A DNA stretch of 64,000 nucleotides from Streptomyces sp. APSN-46.1 (GTDB lineage: Bacteria; Actinomycetota; Actinomycetes; Streptomycetales; Streptomycetaceae), in the NCBI RefSeq assembly GCF_022815725.1, contig NZ_JALGRF010000007.1, positions 1-64,000 on the forward strand. Direction: 5' to 3'. How positions within the stretch are numbered: position 1 is the stretch's first letter; each line of letters starts with the position of its first letter. Below are positions 48,246 through 56,536 of this stretch, piece by piece. The notes beneath the pieces were generated by a model. It was not told the DNA's origin, ran no database searches, and was given only the letters and a program-made list of their open reading frames with translations. A program made the translations under genes and the position numbers.

Positions 48246-48332
48246 TCAGAAGGCGCACATTCGACACATACAACGAGCACCGGGCGTCATCGTCGCCTCG
48301 GTCGCAAGGGTGCGGCTGCTCGTCGTGGTCAT
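48246..48332 (-). CDS. Cys/Met-rich leader peptide upstream of metNIQ
   Basis: 28 residues, MTTTSSRTLATEATMTPGAR followed by CMCRMCAF. Five of the last eight residues before the stop are Cys or Met (three Cys, two Met), the two sulfur amino acids. The reading frame ends 213 bases before the metN start, with a hairpin between. By analogy with leader peptides that control amino acid genes, ribosome stalling at scarce Cys- or Met-tRNA would switch the downstream structure. ATG at 48332 is preceded by GGGGCCC with a TTTACT box, so it may be leaderless. Found by reading the minus strand, not from longer frames. Confidence 0.7.
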   Translation of the reverse strand: MTTTSSRTLATEATMTPGARCMCRMCAF

Positions 48333-48609
48333 GGGCCCCAGTAAAGCAGACACGTCGCTTCACCGATCAAAGACGTCCGGATAGCGGACGGAATTGGGCC
48401 GCATACCGGACAACAGCGGTCCGATCCAGTCACCCGGTCCCCAGCCCGGACACCCGCGCCGACCTGCGCCGACACGGCCCGGAGGGGCCCCTGCGGCCAG
48501 GTCCGCGCGGGGCCCGGGCAGCGGTGCGCGCTGTGGTCAAGACCACGTACCCCGTCGATGGCGGCAACCCGGGGCCAGGGGCGCGCGCGGCGGGCCTTTC
48601 GGGCCGTAA

Positions 48610-48622
48610 TACGCTCGCTGCA
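48610..48622 (+). promoter_or_regulatory. leaderless promoter
   Basis: TACGCT (48610-48615) precedes the ATG at 48622 by six bases, with no ribosome site. Confidence 0.5.
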
Positions 48623-48990
48623 TGCTCGACGCCCTGACGGTCGCCATCGGCGTGACCGCACTCGCCCTCGCCGCCTGGTGCGGCCTCGCCGCCTGGCGGG
48701 ACCAGCCGACCAAGGACTGGCATTTCATCGGCATGGCCGCCGTGACCGTGCTGGTCCTGGCCCAACTGGCGGTGGGCCTGGTCAAGCTGGCGCAGGGCGG
48801 CGAGCCCGACGAGGGCACGGTGATCTTCGTGGCCTACCTGATCGGCGCCTTCGCGGCGGTCCCGGCCGCCGGGCTGCTCTCCCTGACCGAGCGGAGCAAG
48901 TGGGGTTCGGTGACGGTGTCCGCCGGCGCGGTCGTCCTCGCCGTGCTCGAAGTACGCCTCTATGACATTTGGGGAACCCCCGGTGCCTGA
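48622..48990 (+). CDS. membrane protein, four spans
   Basis: 122 residues with hydrophobic segments near 5-25, 38-58, 68-88 and 97-113 (VAIGVTALALAAWCGLAA, AAVTVLVLAQLAVGLVKL, VIFVAYLIGAFAAVPAAG, VTVSAGAVVLAVLEVRL). Common Streptomyces membrane protein of unknown function. Coupled to the next gene, whose start overlaps its end. Confidence 0.82.
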   Translation: MLDALTVAIGVTALALAAWCGLAAWRDQPTKDWHFIGMAAVTVLVLAQLAVGLVKLAQGGEPDEGTVIFVAYLIGAFAAVPAAGLLSLTERSKWGSVTVSAGAVVLAVLEVRLYDIWGTPGA

Positions 48991-49411
48991 CACGCGGATG
49001 GAGGACACGGCCGCCGCGACCGCCGGGCGGCGGCGTCTGGTCTCCGGGCCCGGGCTGCTGCTGGTCTGGCTGTACGGGGTGATCACGGTCGGCGCGGTCT
49101 CGCGCTCCGTCTACCAGATCTCCACCGAGTTCGACCGAGCCCCGCTGCCGTACTCACTGACCGGCGTGGCCGCGCTCGTGTACGCCTTCATCACGTACTC
49201 CCTGGTGCGCGGCGGGGAGACGGCCCGCAAGGCGGCGCGGATCTGCTGCGCCGCCGAGCTGACCGGCGTACTGGCCGTGGGCACCTGGACCCTGGTCCGG
49301 CCCGAGGCCTTCCCGGACACGACCGTGTGGTCCAACTTCGGGATGGGCTACCTGTTCATCCCGGTGATCCTGCCGATCACCGGGATGCTCTGGCTGCGCA
49401 CGAAGCGCTGA
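48983..49411 (+). CDS. membrane protein, four spans
   Basis: 142 residues from a GTG overlapping the previous stop by 8 bases; ATG 48962 would extend it by 7. Spans near 22-42, 55-75, 85-105 and 115-135 (LLLVWLYGVITVGAVSRSVY, LTGVAALVYAFITYSLV, ICCAAELTGVLAVGTWTL, MGYLFIPVILPITGMLWL). Unknown function; pair with the preceding gene. Confidence 0.8.
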   Translation: MPDTRMEDTAAATAGRRRLVSGPGLLLVWLYGVITVGAVSRSVYQISTEFDRAPLPYSLTGVAALVYAFITYSLVRGGETARKAARICCAAELTGVLAVGTWTLVRPEAFPDTTVWSNFGMGYLFIPVILPITGMLWLRTKR

Positions 49412-49418
49412 CTCCGTA

Positions 49419-49925
49419 TCAGGCGCTGACCGCGAAGTCGCCGGCGTTCTTGGCTTCCTTCTCCAGGATGACCAGCTTCACGCCGTCGGACGCGGTGCGG
49501 CCGCCGACCTGGGTGTAGCCCGCCTTGCGGTAGAGCCTCAGGTTGGACTCGCTCTTGTGTCCGGTGTGCAGCCGGAAGCGGGCGGTCCCGCCGCCGCCTT
49601 CCAGGGCCTCCTCCACGGCGCGCAGCAGGCGGGCGCCGAGCCCGTGGCCCTGCAGCCGCGGGTGGACGCAGAGCTTGGCGATCTTGCCGGTGCCGTCCTC
49701 GTCCACGTTGCCGCGGACGGTGCCGACGACCTCGTCGCCGAGGCGGGCCACCAGCACGGTGTCCGTCGCCAGTTCGCCCTTGAGGGACTCCAGGGTCTGG
49801 GTGAGCGGCTGGATGCGGTAGTTGCCGTACAGCTCGGCCTCCCGCTGGAACGCCAGATACTGCAGTTTGAAGATCTGCTCGGCGTCCTCGGCGGTCGCCG
49901 CCGAAATGGTCACGCTCATGCCCAT
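49419..49925 (-). CDS. GNAT family N-acetyltransferase
   Basis: 168 residues. GNAT core with IAKLCVHPRLQGHGLGARLL (acetyl-CoA loop) and SESNLRLYRKAGYTQVG. The ATG at 49925 has GGAGG nine bases upstream. It lies 37 bases after the sigma factor gene, so the two may be cotranscribed. Substrate unknown. Confidence 0.88.
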   Translation of the reverse strand: MGMSVTISAATAEDAEQIFKLQYLAFQREAELYGNYRIQPLTQTLESLKGELATDTVLVARLGDEVVGTVRGNVDEDGTGKIAKLCVHPRLQGHGLGARLLRAVEEALEGGGGTARFRLHTGHKSESNLRLYRKAGYTQVGGRTASDGVKLVILEKEAKNAGDFAVSA

Positions 49926-49962
49926 GTGCGCATGCCTCCAGCTCACCTGGTAGCCCGTTGGT

Positions 49963-50580
49963 CTACCGCTCCTTTCCCCGCAGGCCAGGAGCCGCAACCT
50001 CTGCAGCGAGCATTCTGCGCAGACATCCCAGGCAACGGGAACGAACTGGTCCCAAACTTCCTTGTGAGATACCCAACTCCCCTGCGATTTCACGGTAAGT
50101 CAAGTCCCTGGGCGAAAGAAGTGCCCCCATGAGCTCAGGACAGCGTCCCGGCAATCGGGCGACCGCTGATCGGATGACCTTCTTCTCCTCACCGTTCATC
50201 AGCGCGTCCTCCGGCTCCGCGGACGGCGGCCCGCTCGCCGGCGGCCCGCCGTCCGCGGAGTAGCGGCGGTGGCCGTCCACGAGGTGGTGGCGGTGGCCGT
50301 AGGGGATCTCGCGCCTGGCCCGGCGCCGCGCCACGCGGGCCTCGGCGCGCACCGCCCGGCGCAGCCAGCGCACGGGCTCGGTGGGGGCGGGGTCGCGTTC
50401 CAGCAGCCTGACCCAGACGGCTTGTTCGAGGTCGGCGGCGTCCACGCCGGTGCCGGGGGCCTCCGCGGCCGCCTCGGCGGAGAGCAGTGGGCCCAGTTCG
50501 TTCAGGAGGTCGGTGTCCTTCAACAGGTCCATGCCGGGCGGGACGCGCGGGCCGTGCCCCGCGGTTTCGCCGTGGGGCAC
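49963..50580 (-). CDS. sigma-70 family (ECF-like) RNA polymerase sigma factor
   Basis: 205 residues. The C-terminal region 4 is clear: VARLPGRCPELMGALLSPRD, then LTYREIAGELGISQGSLGPV as the helix-turn-helix. Region 2 is weaker (VDAADLEQAVWVRLLERDPA, VRWLRRAVRAEARVARRRAR). A Gly/Pro/Asp-rich linker (GHRRYSADGGPPASGPPSAE) separates them. No anti-sigma gene is adjacent. Start could be ATG 50580 or ATG 50532. Confidence 0.8.
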   Translation of the reverse strand: MPHGETAGHGPRVPPGMDLLKDTDLLNELGPLLSAEAAAEAPGTGVDAADLEQAVWVRLLERDPAPTEPVRWLRRAVRAEARVARRRARREIPYGHRHHLVDGHRRYSADGGPPASGPPSAEPEDALMNGEEKKVIRSAVARLPGRCPELMGALLSPRDLTYREIAGELGISQGSLGPVRSRCLGCLRRMLAAEVAAPGLRGKER

Positions 50581-50621
50581 GGCCCACCCGTACGGGATGT
50601 TCCGCTTATCGGTTGACCCCT

Positions 50622-50657
50622 TCTTACCCGTCTTACCCGTCTTACCCGTCTTACCCG
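50622..50657. repeat. four tandem 9-bp repeats upstream of sigma factor gene
   Basis: TCTTACCCG is repeated four times without interruption. On the minus strand this is CGGGTAAGA four times, 40-80 bases before the sigma factor start, and each copy carries GGGTAA. Two copies of GGCCTATCGG follow in the same gap. Confidence 0.85.
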
Positions 50658-50682
50658 GTTGGCCCCTCGGCCTATCGGTGGC

Positions 50683-51867
50683 CTATCGGCCGGCTCCGCG
50701 GCCCGGGCGGAAGGCCTCCGCCGCGAGCAGTCCGGTGTCCGGGTTGTCGGTGAAGATGCCGTCGATTCCGAGCTCGAAATACGTCCGGAAAGCGCCGAAG
50801 GCGTCGCCGTAACCGGCCGGATCCGTACCCTTGCGGAACTCGGCCGGCAGGAAGTTGTTCTCGTTGCGCGCGGTGTAGGGGTGCAGCACCAGCCCCCGCG
50901 CGTGGGCGTCCTTCACCAGGGTGGTCGGGGTGCCCAACTTGCCGGCCGCGTCGCGCGGGACGATCAAGTCGAGGGTGGGGCCGATGCCCTGGGCGAAGCC
51001 CGCGATCCACTTCAGCCCCTCGGGCTTGACCAGGTCCGCGACCGTACGCGGGTCCTTGGCCAGCTCGAAGTCCCACGGGCGGGTGTTCGCGGCGGACAGC
51101 AGCACCACGCGCGGCGCGGACACCAGCCGGGACAGCCGCTGGACGCTGGACGGCTCGAAGGACTGGAGGAAGACGGCGGCGGTGCGGCCGTCGCGGCCGT
51201 AGCGGCGCAGCAGCCGGGCGAGCGGCTCCTCCAGGCCGAGGCCGAGGCCTCGGAAGTAGCTGGGGTGCTTGGTCTCGACGTGCAGCCAGACCCGCTTGCC
51301 GCGCCGCTTGCCCTCGCGGTCGGCCCAGCGCAGCACCTCCTCGAAGGTGGGCACCGCCCACCGGCCGTCGTAGAGCGTGTTGCGCTGGCGCAGGGCGGGG
51401 ATACGTTCCTTCGCGCGCAGGGTCTTCAGCTCGGCGAGGGTGAAGTCCTCGGTGAACCAGCCCGTGACGGAGACCCCGTCGATCGACTTGGTGGTGCGGC
51501 GGGAGGCGAACCCGGGGTGGTCTGCGACATCGGTGGTGCCCCCGATCTCGTTCTCGTGACGGCATACGAGGTGGCCGTCCTTGGTGGGCACCAGGTCCTG
51601 CTCGACGACATCGGCGCCGAGGTCGAGCGCGAGCTGGTAGGAGCCGAGGGTGTGCTCGGGCCGGTACCCGCTGGCGCCCCGGTGGCCGATCACCGTCGGA
51701 ACGGGAAGGTCCCGGTAGCCGCCGCCCCCGCGACCGCTCTCCGCGGCCGGGGCGGATCCCGTCTCCGCGGCCGCGGCGGATCCCGCCGAGAGTCCGGCGA
51801 TGCCGCCGCCCGCCGCCAGGACGGCCGCCCCCAGGACCGTGCGCCGCGCTGCCCCACCCTGCGTCAT
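50683..51867 (-). CDS. secreted glycerophosphodiester phosphodiesterase
   Basis: 394 residues. Twin-arginine-like signal (ARRTVLGAAVLAAGGGIAGL, cleavage near SAAAAE), then the GDPD barrel with GHRGASGYRPEHT, ADVVEQDLVPTKDGHLVCRHE and WLHVETKHPSYF. Cleaves glycerophosphodiesters outside the cell, supplying glycerol phosphate. ATG 51867 has GGGGAG eight bases upstream; a GTG three codons up would overlap the ribosome site. Confidence 0.93.
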   Translation of the reverse strand: MTQGGAARRTVLGAAVLAAGGGIAGLSAGSAAAAETGSAPAAESGRGGGGYRDLPVPTVIGHRGASGYRPEHTLGSYQLALDLGADVVEQDLVPTKDGHLVCRHENEIGGTTDVADHPGFASRRTTKSIDGVSVTGWFTEDFTLAELKTLRAKERIPALRQRNTLYDGRWAVPTFEEVLRWADREGKRRGKRVWLHVETKHPSYFRGLGLGLEEPLARLLRRYGRDGRTAAVFLQSFEPSSVQRLSRLVSAPRVVLLSAANTRPWDFELAKDPRTVADLVKPEGLKWIAGFAQGIGPTLDLIVPRDAAGKLGTPTTLVKDAHARGLVLHPYTARNENNFLPAEFRKGTDPAGYGDAFGAFRTYFELGIDGIFTDNPDTGLLAAEAFRPGRGAGR

Positions 51868-52133
51868 GAGTGCCACTCCCCATTCTGAGGGGGCCGCCGA
51901 CCCGGGGATCTCGGATGTCCCGGCGACTCGCGGCCCCGATTCGGCGTGGCGATCGTAGGCACGGGCCCGTGTCCTTAGAGTGGGACTGGAGGGAACATGG
52001 CGGAAACACGCGTCAACACTGGGTATCCACCGTGTGAACCCGATGTGCGATCAGCTCGGACCCGCGAGTATCGTCCTCACCTGCACTACCGCCGTGTGGT
52101 GCGCGAACCGCTTTCGATGCCGGAGGGCTCACG
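51868..52133. other. divergent intergenic region with a possible short upstream frame
   Basis: 266 bases between divergent gdpD-like and acyltransferase genes. An ATG at 51997 follows GGAGGGAAC and opens a 62-codon frame that overlaps the acyltransferase start, but its third-position GC (about 60 percent) is low. TTAGAGT near 51974 could be its -10. Confidence 0.35.
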
Positions 52134-52805
52134 TTGTTCCGTACCGCGCTCATCAAGGCCACTGTGGGACCGGTCATCCGCATGATGTTCCGCACCCGTG
52201 TGGAGGGCCTGGAGAAGATCCCCGGCACCGGTCCGGTGATCCTGGCGGGCAATCACCTCACCTTCATCGACTCCATGATCCTTCCGCTGGTGTGCGACCG
52301 TACGGTCCACTTCATCGGCAAGGACGAGTACGTGACGGGCAAGGGGATCAAGGGCCGCCTCATGGCCTGGTTCTTCACCGGCTCCGGCATGATCCCCGTC
52401 GACCGTGACGGGGCCAACGGCGGGGTCGCGGCCCTGATGACCGGCCGGCGCATCCTCGAAGAGGGCAGGATCTTCGGTATCTACCCGGAGGGCACCCGCT
52501 CCCCCGACGGCCGCCTCTACCGCGGCCGGACCGGCATCGCCCGCCTCACCCTGATGACCGGCGCCCCCGTGGTCCCGTTCGCGATGATCGGCACCGACAA
52601 GCTCCAGCCGGGCGGCGCGGGCATGCCGCGCCCGGGCCGGGTCACCGTCCGCTTCGGCGAGCCGATGGAGTTCTCGCGCTACGAGGGCATGGACCGCGAC
52701 CGCTACGTGCTGCGCGCCGTCACCGACTCGGTGATGGCCGAGGTCATGCGGCTCTCGGGCCAGGAGTACGTGGACATGTACGCCACCAAGGCGAAGGCCG
52801 CGTAG
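52134..52805 (+). CDS. 1-acyl-sn-glycerol-3-phosphate acyltransferase (PlsC-like)
   Basis: 223 residues. HX4D catalytic motif NHLTFID and the phosphate-binding IYPEGTRSPDGRLYRG are intact. Makes phosphatidic acid in membrane lipid synthesis. The start is a TTG with GGAGGG seven bases upstream; no ATG or GTG fits. No clear signal peptide, consistent with a membrane-bound enzyme through a short N-terminal helix. Confidence 0.9.
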   Translation: MFRTALIKATVGPVIRMMFRTRVEGLEKIPGTGPVILAGNHLTFIDSMILPLVCDRTVHFIGKDEYVTGKGIKGRLMAWFFTGSGMIPVDRDGANGGVAALMTGRRILEEGRIFGIYPEGTRSPDGRLYRGRTGIARLTLMTGAPVVPFAMIGTDKLQPGGAGMPRPGRVTVRFGEPMEFSRYEGMDRDRYVLRAVTDSVMAEVMRLSGQEYVDMYATKAKAA

Positions 52806-52814
52806 CCGGTCACC

Positions 52815-54290
52815 CTATTGCCGCTGGAGTGACCGGCTGACGCCCGCCGCCGTCGTGGTGGCGAGGACCCAGCCGGTCACGATCAGCAGGTACGACAGCC
52901 ACTGGTGCCAGCCGCTCGGCGCGAAGGCCGCCTCCTGCCCGAAGCCGATGATCGGCAGCATCAGGTCGATCGTGTAGAACACCGGGTTGAAGTCCGGCGC
53001 CTCCCCCGCCTTCAGGGGCCGGGGCGGGTCGATCCCGTACGCGATCGCCCCCGTCAGCAGCAGCGCCAGCAGCCAGCCCGCCGCGCGCAGCGGCCGGAAC
53101 CCGTAGCCGACGGTGACGTCCTGGAGCAGCCCCCAGACCCGGGCGTGCCGGGGCAGGGTGCGGCGGTGCCTGCGCAGCTTGGCGAGCTGCACGGTACGGG
53201 CGCCCGCCTCGTCGCCCGCCGTACGGTAGGCCGCGGCGAGCTGTTCGTAGGCGTACGGGAGGTAGCCCGACGCCTCGCGCTCCAGGGCGGGCAGCCGGTC
53301 CTCGGCCGGGAGGTGCGGGGCGAGGGTGCGGTAGGTGAGGCCGTCGAGGCGGATCTGCTCCGGCAAGGTGACGGGCGTTACGTGCAGCAGGTCCAACTGG
53401 GAGCGGCGCAGGTTGACCCCGCCCTGGATGGTCGGGCAGGAGCGCATCCAGACCTCGCCGACGACGCAGCTGGAGGCGCGCAGGGCGACGCCGTCGGGGT
53501 TGTGGAACCGGGCGTAGGCGAGGTTGAGCTGACCGGGTATCCGGGAGCCGGTGAGGTTGACCCGGCCGCGGGCCTCCAGGCGCATGGCCCGCAGGTCGGT
53601 ACCGACGGTCAGGATCTCGGCGTGCAGGGCGGTGACGCCGGGGGCGAGGAGGCGGGCGTCGTCGAGGTTGATCTGGCCGCCGACGACGGCGCCGTTGATG
53701 CGGGTCTGGCCGTGGACGGTGAGGCCGAAGGCGATGACGTCGGTGCCGATGTCGGCGTGGTTGAACTGGAGCGCCGCCTCCTGGCCCTCCTCGGCCGGGC
53801 CGGGCATGCCGATGACCGCCTTCTGGAGGAAGAGTCCGCCGGCTATCCGGGCGCCGGCGAGGCGGACCGGCCCGGTGATGCGGCAGCAGGAAAGCTTGAG
53901 CTGGATGTCGACGCTGATGGAGGAGGCGGTCAGGCCGGGCAGCGCCGAGTCGCTCAGTGACACGGCGCGCAATCGGGCCCCGTACAGGACGGGTTTGCGC
54001 TCGAACCAGCAGGCGCGCAGCCGGATCGAGTGCTCGATGTCGGCGTACCTGAGGTTGAGCTTGCCGGTGATCCGGGCGCCCCGGACATTCAGCTCGGGGA
54101 CCTGTCCCCCGGCCGGGACACCGCTCAGCAGCAGGACGGCGAGCACGTCCGCACGTACGGTCCGCTCCGGTCCCCAGGTATGGCCCTCGGTGGCCTCCTC
54201 GTCGGGGTGTTGACGGAAGTCAACGCCCTCCCCGCTCGGGAAGGCGTCCCATACGCGGCGCTCCGCCGGGGTCAGGTCGGTGATCTCCAT
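52815..54290 (-). CDS. pentapeptide-repeat-like protein with C-terminal membrane domain
   Basis: 491 residues. The middle (about 90-330) is a right-handed beta-helix pattern with regularly spaced A(R/D)xxG and LxL units (ARITGKLNLRYADIEHSIRL, ARIAGGLFLQKAVI, SRIPGQLNLAYARFH), resembling pentapeptide-repeat proteins. The C-terminal 110 residues hold three spans (AAGWLLALLLTGAIAYGI, FYTIDLMLPIIGFG, YLLIVTGWVLATTTAAGVS). Often annotated membrane-associated oxidoreductase, for which there is no motif. Function unknown. Confidence 0.8.
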   Translation of the reverse strand: MEITDLTPAERRVWDAFPSGEGVDFRQHPDEEATEGHTWGPERTVRADVLAVLLLSGVPAGGQVPELNVRGARITGKLNLRYADIEHSIRLRACWFERKPVLYGARLRAVSLSDSALPGLTASSISVDIQLKLSCCRITGPVRLAGARIAGGLFLQKAVIGMPGPAEEGQEAALQFNHADIGTDVIAFGLTVHGQTRINGAVVGGQINLDDARLLAPGVTALHAEILTVGTDLRAMRLEARGRVNLTGSRIPGQLNLAYARFHNPDGVALRASSCVVGEVWMRSCPTIQGGVNLRRSQLDLLHVTPVTLPEQIRLDGLTYRTLAPHLPAEDRLPALEREASGYLPYAYEQLAAAYRTAGDEAGARTVQLAKLRRHRRTLPRHARVWGLLQDVTVGYGFRPLRAAGWLLALLLTGAIAYGIDPPRPLKAGEAPDFNPVFYTIDLMLPIIGFGQEAAFAPSGWHQWLSYLLIVTGWVLATTTAAGVSRSLQRQ

Positions 54291-54361
54291 CGCTTGGGGA
54301 TGGTGGCCTGCGGTTCGACGCACTGTCAACTCCGCGCGACACCCGCTCCCCTGTCGGGACG

Positions 54362-55906
54362 TCAGTGCTCGGTACCGTCCTGGAGCTTCTGGCCCCTCAG
54401 CAGGAACCAGGCGGCCGCGGCGGTGGCCAGCAGCACGGCCGCGCCGACGCCGGAGGCGAGCCGGAGCCCGTCCACGAAGGCCTCCTGGGCCGCGCCCACC
54501 ATCTCCTGAGCGGTGTGCGGATCCAGCGACTTGGCCGCCTCGACGGCGCCGCCGAGCGATTCGTGCGCGGCGTCGGCGACCGGGCCGGCGACGGACGCCG
54601 GGGCGTTGAAGCCCTGGTACACGCCCGTGACGATGGAGCCGAGGAGGGCGATGCCGAGGGCGGCGCCGAGTTCGTACGCGGTCTCGGAGACGGCGGAGGC
54701 CGAACCGGCCTGCTCCTTGGGCACGCTGGACAGGATCACGTCGGCGGTGACGGTGAAGGAGAAACCGGCGCCGAGGCCGACGGCGAGCAGTGCGGCGCCG
54801 AGCAGCGGGTAGCCGCTCTCCTTGTGGAGCACGGTCAGTGCGCCCAGGGCCAGGCCGATGACGGCCAGGCCGCCGGTCACGATGGACCGCACCGAGTACC
54901 TGCGGGCGTACCGGCCCGCGAGCAGACCGGTGGCCACCGCGCCGATCGCGGCGGGCAGTTCGGCCAGGCCCGCCTCCAGCGGATCGCGGCCCTGGACGAG
55001 CTGGAGGAACTGGGAGAGGAAGAAGACGAGGCCGGACAGTCCGAAGACGGTCAGCAGGTCGGCGAGGACCGCGCCGGAGAAGCCGCGGTGCTTGAACAGC
55101 CGCATGTCGAGCAGCGGCGACGGCAGGGTGAACTGGCGGCGCACGAAGGCGTACAGCGCGGCCGCGCCGGCCATCGCGGTGGCCGCGACCTCCCAGGTCG
55201 GTCCGTGCGTGGCGAGTTCCTTGACGGCGTAGACGACGGCGATGACACCGACGAGGGAGAGACCGACGCTGACGAGGTCCCAGGGACCCGCGACCGGGTT
55301 CTTCGACTCGGGCAGCAGCTTGATGCCGACGAGGACGAGGGCGGCCATGACGGGGAGGTTGATGAGGAAGACCGAGCCCCACCAGAAGTGCTGGAGCAGC
55401 GCTCCGCCGACCACCGGGCCGACGGCCGCGCCGGCGGAGGCGGTGGCGCCCCAGATGCCGATGGCGAGGCTGCGCTCCTTGGGGTCGTGGAAGATGTTCC
55501 GGATCAGCGCGAGGGTGGACGGCATCAGCGTCGCACCGGCCACGCCGAGCAGCGCCCGGGCCACGATCATCATCTCGGGGCTGGTCGCGTAGGCGTTGAG
55601 GACGGAGACGGCGCCGAAGGCGGTGGCGCCGACGAGCAGCAGCTTCTTTCGGCCGATGCGGTCACCGAGGGAGCCCATGGAGACGAGCAGACCGGCGATG
55701 ACGAAGGAGTAGATGTCGCCGATCCACAGCAGCTGGGTTCCGGACGGCTTGAGGTCCTCGCTGAGGGACGGGGTGGCCAGACCGAGTACGGTGGCGTCCA
55801 CCGCGACCAGCAGCACGGCGAGGACGAGTACGGAGAGCGCGAGCCAGCGGCCCGGACTCCTCTCCTCCGTCCCCGTCTGACGCTTCAGCTGTTCGGTACT
55901 GCTCAT
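54362..55906 (-). CDS. MFS drug transporter, DHA2 family (14 spans)
   Basis: 514 residues. Motif C region (ATASAGAAVGPVVGGALL) and motif A (MGSLGDRIGRKKLLLVG) are typical of EmrB/QacA proton antiporters. Fourteen hydrophobic segments are visible. It overlaps the tetR stop by one base (TGATG), and the divergent region upstream of tetR carries an operator, so the pump is probably controlled by that repressor. GTG and ATG are adjacent; ATG 55906 is used. Confidence 0.93.
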   Translation of the reverse strand: MSSTEQLKRQTGTEERSPGRWLALSVLVLAVLLVAVDATVLGLATPSLSEDLKPSGTQLLWIGDIYSFVIAGLLVSMGSLGDRIGRKKLLLVGATAFGAVSVLNAYATSPEMMIVARALLGVAGATLMPSTLALIRNIFHDPKERSLAIGIWGATASAGAAVGPVVGGALLQHFWWGSVFLINLPVMAALVLVGIKLLPESKNPVAGPWDLVSVGLSLVGVIAVVYAVKELATHGPTWEVAATAMAGAAALYAFVRRQFTLPSPLLDMRLFKHRGFSGAVLADLLTVFGLSGLVFFLSQFLQLVQGRDPLEAGLAELPAAIGAVATGLLAGRYARRYSVRSIVTGGLAVIGLALGALTVLHKESGYPLLGAALLAVGLGAGFSFTVTADVILSSVPKEQAGSASAVSETAYELGAALGIALLGSIVTGVYQGFNAPASVAGPVADAAHESLGGAVEAAKSLDPHTAQEMVGAAQEAFVDGLRLASGVGAAVLLATAAAAWFLLRGQKLQDGTEH

Positions 55907-56454
55907 CACTCCACACTCCGTCGGGCGCCACCGAGCAGCAGCTCGATGATCATGTATTGGAAGTCCTTGGCCGCGACCCGGCCGTCCATGACGGCCCAGG
56001 CGCAGGTGCCGATGAGGCCGTAGAGGGCCTCGGTGAGCCAGGCGGGGCTCAGATCGATCCGGATGTCCCCCTCCTGCTGGCCGCGCCGGAAGAGCGCGCT
56101 CACCCGGGCGTCGAGCCGGGCCCAGCCCTCGTTGATCTGGTCGCCCTCGAAGAGCTGGTTCTCGGTGACGAGGAAGGCCAGCAACTGCGCGTTGGGCTCG
56201 GACTCGGCGACCAGTCTGCGCAGCGCGTCGACGGCGCTGCCCTCGTCGAGACGGGCGTTGTCGAACGCCACCTCGAACTCCCGGATGCCGAGGTCTTCGA
56301 GCGCCCGTACGAGGGCGTCGCGCCCGGCGAAGTGCCGGTGGAGGGTCGCGCGGCCGATTCCGGCGGCGCGGGCGACCTCGTCCATCGTGGCGGTCGATTT
56401 GCGGGAGAGCAGGGCGGCGGCAGCGCGGAGCACCTGATCACGATCCATGGCCAT
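55906..56454 (-). CDS. TetR/AcrR family transcriptional regulator
   Basis: 182 residues. HTH at the N-terminus (MDEVARAAGIGRATLHRHF) and a ligand-binding domain (ALYGLIGTCAWAVMDGRVAA). Cotranscribed with and translationally coupled to the MFS pump. ATG 56454 or 56448. A half-site ATGAGACA overlaps the start codon region. Confidence 0.92.
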   Translation of the reverse strand: MAMDRDQVLRAAAALLSRKSTATMDEVARAAGIGRATLHRHFAGRDALVRALEDLGIREFEVAFDNARLDEGSAVDALRRLVAESEPNAQLLAFLVTENQLFEGDQINEGWARLDARVSALFRRGQQEGDIRIDLSPAWLTEALYGLIGTCAWAVMDGRVAAKDFQYMIIELLLGGARRSVE

Positions 56455-56472
56455 GAGACAACCATACCCCAA

Positions 56473-56492
56473 ATGAGACATCAATGTCTCAT
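56473..56492. promoter_or_regulatory. TetR operator, 9-bp perfect inverted repeat
   Basis: ATGAGACAT (56473-56481) and ATGTCTCAT (56484-56492), spacer CA, just upstream of the tetR start. A further half-site ATGAGACA lies at 56453-56460. Expected binding site for the adjacent regulator. Confidence 0.7.
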
Positions 56493-56536
56493 CAAGAACC
56501 CTGTTCCCCTGCCCGATGATCACGGGTTAAGGTCCC

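Noticed and set aside
48033..48330. SAM riboswitch upstream of metN
   Set aside because: No SAM-I-like CTTATC...AGAG start or matching helices; the leader peptide explains the conserved-looking segment better.
50622..50657. CRISPR or iteron origin
   Set aside because: Units are only 9 bp, contiguous, and no replication gene is near.
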